Source: Pseudomonas borbori (GTDB lineage Bacteria; Pseudomonadota; Gammaproteobacteria; Pseudomonadales; Pseudomonadaceae). From it: a stretch of 64,000 nt of DNA. Positions 55,929-63,909 of the stretch are shown here, one piece after another (within the stretch, counting starts at the first letter, position 1; every line of letters starts with the position of its first letter). The stretch lies in the NCBI RefSeq assembly GCF_900115555.1, contig NZ_FOWX01000017.1, positions 44,090 to 108,089 of the forward strand, in the 5' to 3' direction. The notes under the pieces were generated by a model. It was not told the DNA's origin. It worked only from the letters and a program-made list of their open reading frames with translations, and ran no database searches. A program made the position numbers and the translations under genes.

Positions 55929-57323
55929 TCAGAGCGGGAAAATTTTTCCGGGATTCATGATGCCGTTCGGATCGAACACCGCCTTGATCGCCTTCATGTA
56001 GCCGATTTCCGCCTCGGAGCGGCTGTAATGCAGGTAATCGCGCTTGGTCATGCCGACGCCGTGCTCGGCGCTGATCGAGCCGTTGTATTTCTGCACGGTC
56101 TCGAACACCCACTGGTTGACCGTGGCGCACTTGGCGAAGAACTCGTCCTTGGACAGGTTTTCCGGCTTGAGGATATTCAGGTGCAGGTTGCCGTCGCCGA
56201 TATGGCCGAACCAGACGATCTCGAACTCCGGATAGTGCTGAGTGACGATGGCGTCGATATCGTGGAGGAAGGCCGGCACCTGGCTGACGGTCACCGAGAT
56301 GTCGTTCTTGTACGGCGTCCAGTGGCTGATGGTTTCCGAGATGTATTCGCGCAGCTTCCACAGGTTCTGCAGCTGCTGCTCGCTCTGGCTCATCACCCCG
56401 TCAAGCACCCAGCCCTGTTCGACGCAATGCTCGAAGGTGGCCAGGGCCGCTTCGGCCACCGCCTCGCTGGTCGCCTCGAATTCCAGCAGCGCATAGAACG
56501 GGCACTCGGTGTCGAACGGCGCCGGTACATCGCCGCGGGCCATGACCTTGGCCAGGGCCTTGTCGGAGAAGAACTCGAAGGCGGTCAGGTCCAGCTTGTT
56601 CTGGAAGGCGTGCAGCACCGGCATGATCGAATCGAAATCGGCCGCACCGAGGACCATGGCGGTGAGGTTCTGCGGCGCGCGGTCGAGGCGCATGGTGGCC
56701 TCGACCACGAAGCCGAGGGTGCCTTCGGCGCCGATGAACAGCTGGCGCAGGTCGTAGCCGGTGGCGTTCTTGATCAGATCCTTGTTCAGCTCCAGCAGCT
56801 CACCGGTGCCGGTGACCACCTTCAGGCCGGCCACCCAGTTGCGGGTCATGCCGTAGCGGATCACCTTGATCCCGCCGGCATTGGTGCCGATATTGCCGCC
56901 GATCTGGCTGGAGCCGCTGGAAGCGAAATCCACCGGGTAGTACAGCCCCTGCTCTTCGGCGAACAGCTGCAGCTGCTTGGTCACCACGCCGGGCTGGCAG
57001 ACCGCGGTACGGTCGAACTCGTTGAAGGCGAGAATCTGGTTCATGTAGTCGAAGGCCACCACCACTTCGCCGTTGGCCGCAACTGCCGCGGCCGACAGCC
57101 CGGTGCGCCCGCCCGACGGCACCAGCGCGACCTTGTGCTGGTTGGCCCAACGGACGATGGCCTGGACCTGCTCGATGCTCTTGGGAAAGACGATGGCGCA
57201 AGGGGCCGGAGCGAAATGCTTGGTCCAATCCTTGCCGTAGGCGTTGAGGGAATCGGCGTCGGTCAGCACTTTTCCGGGTTCGACCAGGGTCTTCAGCTCT
57301 TCGATCAGGACGGCAGTAGTCAT
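55929..57323 (-). CDS. d2hgdh: D-2-hydroxyglutarate dehydrogenase (FAD-linked)
   Basis: A 464-residue FAD-binding oxidoreductase of the D-2-hydroxyglutarate/glycolate oxidase family: VPSGGRTGLSAAAVA and GGNIGTNAGGIKVIRYGMTR (FAD binding), and the C-terminal metal/substrate motifs FGHIGDGNLHLNIL and SAEHGVGMTKRDYL. In Pseudomonas this enzyme reoxidises D-2-hydroxyglutarate formed by SerA as it regenerates NAD, driving serine synthesis. Its divergent position next to serA fits that role. The ATG beginning MTTAVLIEELKTLV is chosen; longer in-frame starts add only a short unrelated extension. Confidence 0.9.
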   Translation of the reverse strand: MTTAVLIEELKTLVEPGKVLTDADSLNAYGKDWTKHFAPAPCAIVFPKSIEQVQAIVRWANQHKVALVPSGGRTGLSAAAVAANGEVVVAFDYMNQILAFNEFDRTAVCQPGVVTKQLQLFAEEQGLYYPVDFASSGSSQIGGNIGTNAGGIKVIRYGMTRNWVAGLKVVTGTGELLELNKDLIKNATGYDLRQLFIGAEGTLGFVVEATMRLDRAPQNLTAMVLGAADFDSIMPVLHAFQNKLDLTAFEFFSDKALAKVMARGDVPAPFDTECPFYALLEFEATSEAVAEAALATFEHCVEQGWVLDGVMSQSEQQLQNLWKLREYISETISHWTPYKNDISVTVSQVPAFLHDIDAIVTQHYPEFEIVWFGHIGDGNLHLNILKPENLSKDEFFAKCATVNQWVFETVQKYNGSISAEHGVGMTKRDYLHYSRSEAEIGYMKAIKAVFDPNGIMNPGKIFPL

Positions 57324-57511
57324 CAAGTGAACTCTCAAACAATTCATGGTCGCCCTGAGAACCATTCAGGTCGCAACCGAGCATGGAAAAAGGAGATCAT
57401 GCTAGCATACGCATCCCGCGAATCGTGCCTCCCGCACCGATTTGCCGGGTTCGGTCAGCGCTGTCGCTGACGCCCCTCCTGACACTATTTTGTGGGACAA
57501 CAGGTACTCCG

Positions 57512-58741
57512 ATGAGCAAGACCTCTCTCGACAAGAGCAAGATCAAGTTCCTTCTTCTCGAAGGCGTCCACCAGAATGCCGTGGACACCCTGAAGGCTGC
57601 CGGCTACAGCAACATCGAGTACCACAAGGGCGCACTGTCCGACGACGAACTGAAAGAAAAGATCGCCGACGCGCACTTCATCGGTATTCGCTCGCGCACC
57701 CGGCTAACCGCCGAAATCTTCGACTGCGCGAGCAAGCTGGTAGCGGTTGGCTGTTTCTGCATCGGCACCAACCAGGTCGACCTCGACGCGGCTCGTGAAC
57801 GCGGCATCGCGGTATTCAACGCGCCTTACTCGAACACCCGCTCGGTGGCCGAGCTGGTGCTGGCCCAGGCCATCCTGCTGCTGCGCGGCATCCCCGAGAA
57901 GAACGCCTCCTGTCACCGCGGCGGCTGGATCAAGAGCGCGGCCAACTCCTTCGAGATCCGCGGCAAGAAGCTGGGCATCGTCGGCTACGGCTCGATCGGC
58001 ACCCAGCTTTCGGTACTGGCCGAAGCCCTGGGCATGCAGGTGTTCTTCTACGACACCGTGACCAAGCTGCCGCTGGGCAACGCCACCCAGATCGCCAAGC
58101 TGCATGACCTGCTGGGCCTGTGCGACATCGTCTCGCTGCACGTGCCGGAGCTGCCATCCACCCAGTGGATGATCGGCGAGCAGGAAATCCGCGCGATGAA
58201 GAAGGGCGGCATCCTGATCAACGCCGCCCGCGGCACCGTGGTCGAGCTGGAGCATCTGGCCCAGGCGATCAAGGACGAGCACCTGATCGGCGCGGCCATC
58301 GACGTGTTCCCGGTCGAGCCGAAGTCCAACGACGAGGAATTCGAGAGCCCGCTGCGCGGCCTGGACCGGGTGATCCTGACCCCGCACATCGGCGGTTCGA
58401 CTGCCGAGGCGCAGGCCAACATCGGCCTGGAAGTGGCGGAAAAGCTGGTCAAGTACAGCGACAACGGCACCTCGGTGTCCTCGGTCAACTTCCCCGAAGT
58501 CGCCCTGCCGGCGCACCCGGGCAAGCACCGCCTGCTGCACATCCACCAGAACGTGCCGGGCGTGATGAGCGAGATCAACAAGGTGTTCGCCGAAAACGCC
58601 ATCAACATCTCCGGCCAGTTCCTGCAGACCAACGACAAGGTCGGCTATGTGGTGATCGACGTCGACGCCGAGTACTCCGACCTGGCGCTGGAAAAACTGC
58701 AACACGTCAACGGCACCATCCGCAGCCGCGTGCTGTTCTAA
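57512..58741 (+). CDS. serA: D-3-phosphoglycerate dehydrogenase
   Basis: First step of serine synthesis, and reduces 2-ketoglutarate to D-2-hydroxyglutarate as a coupled reaction. The 409-residue product is complete: the nucleotide fold KLGIVGYGSIGTQLSVLAEA, NAARGTVVELEHL, TPHIGGSTAEAQ (catalytic His) and a C-terminal ACT domain (HRLLHIHQNVPGVMSEINKV) for serine feedback. The dehydrogenase that removes D-2-hydroxyglutarate is divergent immediately upstream. A terminator with a TTCG loop follows. Confidence 0.97.
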   Translation: MSKTSLDKSKIKFLLLEGVHQNAVDTLKAAGYSNIEYHKGALSDDELKEKIADAHFIGIRSRTRLTAEIFDCASKLVAVGCFCIGTNQVDLDAARERGIAVFNAPYSNTRSVAELVLAQAILLLRGIPEKNASCHRGGWIKSAANSFEIRGKKLGIVGYGSIGTQLSVLAEALGMQVFFYDTVTKLPLGNATQIAKLHDLLGLCDIVSLHVPELPSTQWMIGEQEIRAMKKGGILINAARGTVVELEHLAQAIKDEHLIGAAIDVFPVEPKSNDEEFESPLRGLDRVILTPHIGGSTAEAQANIGLEVAEKLVKYSDNGTSVSSVNFPEVALPAHPGKHRLLHIHQNVPGVMSEINKVFAENAINISGQFLQTNDKVGYVVIDVDAEYSDLALEKLQHVNGTIRSRVLF

Positions 58742-58756
58742 GCATTGCCGCGATGC

Positions 58757-58785
58757 AAAAAAGGGAAGCTTCGGCTTCCCTTTTT
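58757..58785 (+). terminator. Rho-independent terminator of serA
   Basis: AAGGGAAGC and GCTTCCCTT form the stem around a TTCG tetraloop, followed by T residues, 15 bases past the stop. Confidence 0.92.
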
Positions 58786-58805
58786 CATGTGCGATACCGC
58801 GACCC

Positions 58806-58876
58806 TGTGGGAGGCGCTTTAGCGGCGATCGCCTGCTGGCGCGGCTAAAGCGGAGCGCCGCCCGGCCCCTCCCACA
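58806..58876. repeat. REP-type repeat, family 6 (TGTGGGAGG...CTCCCACA)
   Basis: The outer arms TGTGGGAGG and CCCTCCCACA, with inner GCTTTAGC/GCTAAAGC, bound it. The 3' end of the DUF523 gene lies inside it. A related element is at 59606-59707. Confidence 0.75.
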
Positions 58877-59363
58877 AGGCTTCCAACTCGCGCAGCGCCG
58901 CCTCGGCGGCGGCCAGCTCCTCCTCGCTGAACACCCGCACCCCGGCACGCCTGAGCGCGGCGGCGGTCACCCCCTCGCCGGCGACTTTCACCCCGCCGAA
59001 GCTGCCGTCGTAGTTCTCGCGGTTGCCGCACGACGGGCTGCGCGCCTTGAGCAGGGCCAGGCGGATGCCGTGCTGGCGGACCAGAGCCAGGGCCTGCTCG
59101 GCACCGGCGACGAAGGCCGCCGTGACATCCTCGCCCTCGATAGTCAGTACCGGCAGCCGGCCGTCGAGCACTTGCGCGCCCTGGCCCGAGGGGATTTCCG
59201 CCGCCGGCCGTGGCGTCGGCAGACCGCCGGCGACTTCCGGGCAGAGCGCCACCACCCGGCCCTCGGTCTGCCAGCGCCGGAGCAGATCGAAGGGGCCGTG
59301 GGCGCCGCCGTCATAGCGCACGGCATGGCCGAGCAGGCAGCGACTGACCAGTATCTTCTGCAT
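58845..59363 (-). CDS. DUF523 family protein
   Basis: A 172-residue cytoplasmic protein of the DUF523 family, with its conserved cysteines: LVSRCLLGHAVRYDGG, ALCPEVAGGLPTPRP and ARSPSCGNRENYDG. Function unknown. GGGAGG lies close before the ATG. The last codons (about WEGPGGAPL) run into a REP-type repeat that contains the stop codon, so the repeat may have replaced the original C terminus. Confidence 0.87.
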   Translation of the reverse strand: MQKILVSRCLLGHAVRYDGGAHGPFDLLRRWQTEGRVVALCPEVAGGLPTPRPAAEIPSGQGAQVLDGRLPVLTIEGEDVTAAFVAGAEQALALVRQHGIRLALLKARSPSCGNRENYDGSFGGVKVAGEGVTAAALRRAGVRVFSEEELAAAEAALRELEALWEGPGGAPL

Positions 59364-59518
59364 AGAGCCTCCCGGGGCTTGACCACCTTTGACAGGTTTC
59401 GTGCTGCGTAAAGCAAACGCCCGAGCCTGATCCACCGGCGACTTCGACCTCACCGCCAATCGTGGCCAAGGGCACGCTCCCCGTAGATCCTGTGTTTATT
59501 TGCAAGACCTGCGACCTC

Positions 59519-59600
59519 GCAGGGTGGATCGGGGCGCGTAGCGGACGCTTACCCATCCACCCACTGCGCTGGAGGATGAAAAAGGCGTCATCCACCCTAC
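59519..59600. repeat. Inverted repeat, family 5, second copy
   Basis: Reverse-oriented relative of 29374-29453: AGGGTGGATCGGGGCGCGTA at the left and GGCGTCATCCACCCTAC at the right. Together with the next element it fills the 373-base gap between the DUF523 and oxygenase genes, where I see no gene. Confidence 0.8.
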
Positions 59601-59605
59601 ACGCC

Positions 59606-59707
59606 TGTGGGAGGCCCGACCTCGGGGCGAGCTTTTAACCGGTGCTCGCCAGGCGATAGCTAGGCAGCCCTGCGGGCTGCATTCGCCGCGGGGGCGCGCC
59701 TCCCACA
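59606..59707. repeat. REP-type repeat, family 6, second copy
   Basis: TGTGGGAGG and CCTCCCACA bound it, with an internal small stem (GCAGCCCTGCGGGCTGC). Related to 58806-58876 by its ends. Confidence 0.7.
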
Positions 59708-59736
59708 AGTTGCGCGGCATGCCCCCGGGTGCCGGC

Positions 59737-60360
59737 CTAAACCACCCCGTCGCCGCGGCGCCGGAACCAGCCGGTCAGCGACAAGCGCTCGCGGCTGGCC
59801 GGCAACACCTCATGGGGCATGTCGGCGGAAAGGAACACCAGCAGGTTGCCGGCCTGCGGCTGTACATCGCGCGTCGTCTCGTCCGCCAGGTACAGGCGCA
59901 GGGCGCCGCCCTGCTCGGGCTGCCAATCGGGGTTGAGGTAGAACACGGCCGACACCGCGCGGCGGTCGTCATCGCGGAAGCGATCGACATGTTTCTGATA
60001 GAAGGCGCCGGGCGGATACAGGGCGAAGTGGCACTCGAAATCTTCCAGGCCCAGGTAGAGCTCACGGTTGAGCGCCTGACGCAGCCCGTCCAGCAGCGCC
60101 AGATACTGGTCGCAAGCAGGCGACAAACCGGCATCCAGCCATTGAATATGGTCGCCACGCACCCCTTCGCGCACCTCCTGGCCAGCGCCACGACCGATGC
60201 TGGCCGGGGTCAGATCACCCTGCGCGGCACGTTTGCGGCACTCATCGACCAGTTCGAGGGTCAGAGCTTGAGGTGCGAACAGCGGTTGCAGCGACCAGCC
60301 TTGTTCGGCCAGGTCGTCGACGATGCGCGCTAACAGTGCGGAATCAGTTGAAATAGTCAT
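59737..60360 (-). CDS. 2-oxoglutarate/Fe(II)-dependent oxygenase
   Basis: A 207-residue protein of the prolyl 4-hydroxylase-like 2OG-Fe(II) superfamily. The facial triad can be read as H-x-D in YQKHVDRFRDDDRRAVSAVF and the distal His in DMPHEVLPA, with the 2OG-binding Arg in SRERLSLTGWFRR. The product is cytoplasmic, and the hydroxylation target is unknown. The ATG beginning MTISTDSALLARIV is chosen. Confidence 0.88.
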   Translation of the reverse strand: MTISTDSALLARIVDDLAEQGWSLQPLFAPQALTLELVDECRKRAAQGDLTPASIGRGAGQEVREGVRGDHIQWLDAGLSPACDQYLALLDGLRQALNRELYLGLEDFECHFALYPPGAFYQKHVDRFRDDDRRAVSAVFYLNPDWQPEQGGALRLYLADETTRDVQPQAGNLLVFLSADMPHEVLPASRERLSLTGWFRRRGDGVV

Positions 60361-60446
60361 GCCGGCGATTCTATCAGCCCGCGGTCTATGCCTCGACAAG
60401 CTCCGTCAAGCCATCGAAAATAGTCGCCCGCTAGACCGGAGTCCGT

Positions 60447-61214
60447 ATGCGCGCCTTATTCATGGTTTTCCTGTTGTTCCTCAGCCTGCCGAGCCTGGCG
60501 GATGCGCAAATTCAGCTCTATCAGGCAGCAGGCTGGCCGCAACAACGCGCGCATTTCAACGATGCCCTGAGCGCCGCCCAGGCGCGCTATCGCAGCAGCC
60601 TGCCGCCAGCGGTGTATGAGGCGCTGGTGAACAACAGCAACCAGCGCTTTGCCCCGCTGGCGATCGATCAACGCGCCCAGCAGAGCCTGCGGCAAAACCT
60701 CGTCGACCCGCAGCCCGCCCTGCAGTTTTTCCAGTCGGAACTGGGGCGCAAGATCATCGCCGCCGAACTGCTCGCCACCCGCAAAGATCAATTGGCCCGG
60801 TACGCCGATGGCTTGCCGCGTATCGAGGCCAGCGCCACCCGCCGCCTGCTGATCCGTCACCTGGCCCAGGCGCTGCCGGCCAAGGAGGCTGGCGCCGAGG
60901 TCAGCCTGGCCCTGGCCGGCGTCGCAGCCGACAGCCTGAGCCAGATGCTCCCCGGCCTGTTCGGCGGCGATAGCGCGCAAACCTTGCTCAACACCCAGCG
61001 TCAGCGCCTGATGGAACAGATCGGTGCGGACCTGGACAACACCCTGCTGCACGTCTACCGCGACCTGTCCGACCCGGAGCTGGATGAATTCGTCGGCTTC
61101 GCCCAGTCGGCACAAGGCCAGGCCTACTACCAGGCGGCCCTGGCGGCAATCCGCGCCGGCCTGGCAGTCGGCCAGAGCAGCGCCAACCTGGCACCGCCAC
61201 CGCAGGGAATCTGA
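60447..61214 (+). CDS. DUF2059 exported protein
   Basis: A 255-residue protein with a signal peptide (MRALFMVFLLFLSLPSLADA). The C-terminal part has the DUF2059-like helical pattern (LLHVYRDLSDPELDEFVGFA, GQAYYQAALAAI). Probably periplasmic; function unknown. GGAG lies six bases before the ATG. Convergent with the alpha/beta hydrolase gene. Confidence 0.75.
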   Translation: MRALFMVFLLFLSLPSLADAQIQLYQAAGWPQQRAHFNDALSAAQARYRSSLPPAVYEALVNNSNQRFAPLAIDQRAQQSLRQNLVDPQPALQFFQSELGRKIIAAELLATRKDQLARYADGLPRIEASATRRLLIRHLAQALPAKEAGAEVSLALAGVAADSLSQMLPGLFGGDSAQTLLNTQRQRLMEQIGADLDNTLLHVYRDLSDPELDEFVGFAQSAQGQAYYQAALAAIRAGLAVGQSSANLAPPPQGI

Positions 61215-61241
61215 CGGGATCTCGCGCGGCGAGCCAACCGA

Positions 61242-62174
61242 TCAGGCCAGGCGCTCGCGGAGAAAATCGAAATAGAGTTGACGCAGGTCCGGCGATTCGT
61301 TGGCCAGGTGATGGCGCGCCTCGGCCAGGCGCAAGATCTCCGGCGCGGCGAACTTGTCCTGCAATAGCTCCAGGTTGTGCGGCCAGTCCACAGTCATGTC
61401 CGCTTCGCCCTGGATGATCAACGGGCTGCGCGCGCTGCGCGACGCACCCTCGATCCGCGGCACCCATTGACTCAGTGCGCCGACCCAGGCGGTTGGCAGG
61501 CTGCGCGCCTGCAACGGATCGCGGTTGTGCACGAAGTCGATAAACTCGGGGTCGCTCGAGTTGTCGCTGAAGCGCCGTGGAATCTCACTGACAAAGGGCT
61601 TCAACAGGCGATAGCTCAGCTGCGACCAGGCCCAGGCCCGCGGCCGCACCAGCGGCGCCAACAGAATCGTCTCGCCCACCTCGGGTGCGGGCGTGCCGGT
61701 CAACAGGTAGTCGATCAGGATGGCGCCGCCGGTGCTTTGCCCGCACAGGTGCCAGGGCTGCGGCAAATCGAGTGCGGCGGCCTGCTCCAGCGCGCCCTGC
61801 AGCACCAGCTGATACTCGGCGAAGTCGTCGATGCTGGCACGCGCACCGCTGGACAGGCCGTGGCCCGGCAGGTCGACCGCCAGCACGGCAAAGCCCAGGC
61901 CGAGCGCCCATTCGATCACATGGCGATACAGGCCGCTGTGGTCGTAATAACCATGCAGCAACAGCAAGGTCGCCCGTGGCGCCTGCGGCCACCAGACTTG
62001 GGCGACAATCCGGTAAGCGCCGACCTGGAAATAGCCGAGCAGACTGCCCTCGGTCGGCAACTGCGCGAAACCGTAAAAGCGCCGGTACGCCTGCTCATGC
62101 GGCAGTGCCGTCGTCGCGGCGGCCAGGGGGCGCAGATTGGCGAGCAGATCTGCGGGCTGAAAACGTTCTGACAT
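61242..62174 (-). CDS. Alpha/beta hydrolase, lysophospholipase-like
   Basis: A 310-residue serine hydrolase: oxyanion region LLLHGYYDHSGLYRH, LAVDLPGHGLSSG and nucleophile S147 in LCGQSTGGAIL. The acid and His lie in IIQGEADMTVDW and EARHHLANES. It resembles PldB/monoacylglycerol lipase-type enzymes (serine aminopeptidase S33 fold); the substrate is unknown. The start MSERFQPADLL is preferred for GGAAAG four to five bases upstream; an ATG four codons earlier is possible. Confidence 0.87.
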   Translation of the reverse strand: MSERFQPADLLANLRPLAAATTALPHEQAYRRFYGFAQLPTEGSLLGYFQVGAYRIVAQVWWPQAPRATLLLLHGYYDHSGLYRHVIEWALGLGFAVLAVDLPGHGLSSGARASIDDFAEYQLVLQGALEQAAALDLPQPWHLCGQSTGGAILIDYLLTGTPAPEVGETILLAPLVRPRAWAWSQLSYRLLKPFVSEIPRRFSDNSSDPEFIDFVHNRDPLQARSLPTAWVGALSQWVPRIEGASRSARSPLIIQGEADMTVDWPHNLELLQDKFAAPEILRLAEARHHLANESPDLRQLYFDFLRERLA

Positions 62175-62351
62175 AAAGCTTTCCATCAATCAGGCGGACT
62201 TCCCGTGCGGCCGGTCAAACAACGTTGGTATCGCGCAGGACCTACTCGCGACGCAGCACGCCGTCTTCCAGCAACCGGCGGTTGGTTAAAGATATTCTGC
62301 TGCCAGACAAGGCATGGCAAGCTACGCATCCTTTCATCGACCGATAGTGCC

Positions 62352-62933
62352 ATGCCCCGCCCCAGCCGCAAGACCCTGCTCGTCAGCTGCATCGCGCTGA
62401 TCTGGATAGCCGCCATGCTCGCCGCCTTCTGGTGGTTCGAGGCGCGCTACCTGCGCAGCTTCGACCAGCAGGCCGCGCTGTTCGCCGGCGCTGAACTGCG
62501 CCTGCCCGCCGAACTGGCCGGCCCCGGGCCGATTCGCCTGGTGCATTTCTGGGACCCGGCCTGCCCGTGCAACATCGGCAACCAGCAACACCTGGCCGAA
62601 CTGATCGAGCACTTCGCTCCCCTCGGCGTGAGCTTCCATGCCGTGCAGAAGCCCGGCAGCAAGGGCCGGCTACCGGCCACCCTGAGCGCCATACAGACTA
62701 TCACCTCGCTCCCCGGCAGCGCCGACATACCGGCCAGCCCGGCGGTGGCGATCTGGGACCAGCAGGGCCAACTGGCCTATTTCGGCCCCTACAGCGAAGG
62801 CCTCACCTGTAACTCGAGCAACAGTTTCATCGAGCCGATCCTCGAAGCCCTGAACGCCGGACGCCCGGTCAACGCCAGCAACACCATGGCGGTGGGCTGC
62901 TTCTGCCAGTGGCCAACGGAGCCAGCCGACTGA
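62352..62933 (+). CDS. Membrane-anchored thioredoxin-like protein (DUF6436-type)
   Basis: A 193-residue protein with an N-terminal anchor (about 8-28) and a periplasmic thioredoxin-like domain: LVHFWDPACPCNIGNQQH carries a CPC in place of the usual CxxC, and further cysteines are at TCNSSN and GCFCQWP. The spacing fits the DUF6436 group as I recall it. Possibly a periplasmic redox or metal-handling protein; the non-standard active site makes disulfide exchange uncertain. Confidence 0.75.
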   Translation: MPRPSRKTLLVSCIALIWIAAMLAAFWWFEARYLRSFDQQAALFAGAELRLPAELAGPGPIRLVHFWDPACPCNIGNQQHLAELIEHFAPLGVSFHAVQKPGSKGRLPATLSAIQTITSLPGSADIPASPAVAIWDQQGQLAYFGPYSEGLTCNSSNSFIEPILEALNAGRPVNASNTMAVGCFCQWPTEPAD

Positions 62934-63162
62934 CTCCGGGCATTCAGGGGCAGCCCGGCTCAACTCCGCGCCATGGCCTGCCCCGGATTGCCGAAGGCCA
63001 GCGGCCCGGATTTCCAAGCGTAAAGACGCCGACCGGGTTGAATCATGGGCCAGTGAAGGGCTTTAATCGAAGCGCAGTCGGGGCTCCAACAGAGGCCATA
63101 TCGCGGCCAAGCCCCGAATATCCCAAATTCACCCAGGGCCGCCGCACCAGCAAGGAGCCTCC

Positions 63163-63483
63163 ATGCACGACCTCAAGTGGTCCGCCGCCGAGAAGAAACT
63201 CGCGCACCACGTATTCGAGGCGGCGCTCACAACCGAACTGGCCGAGATCATGGCCGACTTCAAGGCAAGAGCCGCCGCCATCACGCAGCCGCAGGAGATC
63301 TGGCCGCTCCAGGAATACCTGGCGCGCAAGCAACGCGAGATCGACCGCAAATACGACTATCGCTACTCGCAGTTGCTCTTCGTGTTCGGTCAGCTGATTC
63401 GTGAAGAACGCGTCCAGGAGGCGCAGCTGGCGGGCTTGTCGGAAGAGAAGCTTGGCTACATTCGGCGCAGCGCCTCGCTCTGA
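63163..63483 (+). CDS. Conserved-looking protein, 106 residues, unknown function
   Basis: A charged, helical cytoplasmic protein (MHDLKWSAAEKKLAHHVFEA; IDRKYDYRYSQLLFVFGQLI; GLSEEKLGYIRR). An excellent AAGGAG lies six bases before the ATG, and codon use fits the genome. I have the impression of similar Pseudomonas and Xanthomonas proteins but cannot name a family. No enzymatic motif is seen. Confidence 0.75.
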   Translation: MHDLKWSAAEKKLAHHVFEAALTTELAEIMADFKARAAAITQPQEIWPLQEYLARKQREIDRKYDYRYSQLLFVFGQLIREERVQEAQLAGLSEEKLGYIRRSASL

Positions 63484-63909
63484 GGCCAAGGCGATGCAGG
63501 CTGGCTCATGGACAATAGGGACAGGCCACTATCAACTATGCAGGACCGACTAATGAGCAGAATCGGGAACCACGATACCGATGCTGCTAAGCGTCAGGTT
63601 GGGGTCGACTGCTACCGGTCGTGACGGGCCGGAGTCGGCCCAGACTGTGTAAAAATCTATGGTCACCCCCACTTTTGCAATACTGATCAGCGATGAGCGT
63701 TAGGCTTGCCTAAATCTATCCGGCGTCTTGGTGGAGCAAGCTCCGCGCCTCGATGAGAGTCGCGCCTGAGGATCCTGAAAACGTTGGCGGCTTCGAAAGC
63801 CAGTTTTTACATCAGGTTCTTCATCAGGCCGGTGGGCCGTTCACGTCATCGTCTATTCAGCTATCGCAAAACCGGAAAAGGTCGTCGTGGTACTGCTCAG
63901 TCAGTAGGG
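63484..63909. other. Non-coding stretch: REP-like segment and 3' part of an IS110-type element
   Basis: GGTCGACTGCTACCGGTCGT near 63601 is a REP-like intergenic sequence. The stretch from about 63655 onward (TGGTCACCCCC...) probably belongs to the insertion sequence whose transposase ends at 63910, as its untranslated 3' flank. An in-frame plus-strand ORF here is not a gene. The element boundary cannot be fixed from one end. Confidence 0.5.
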
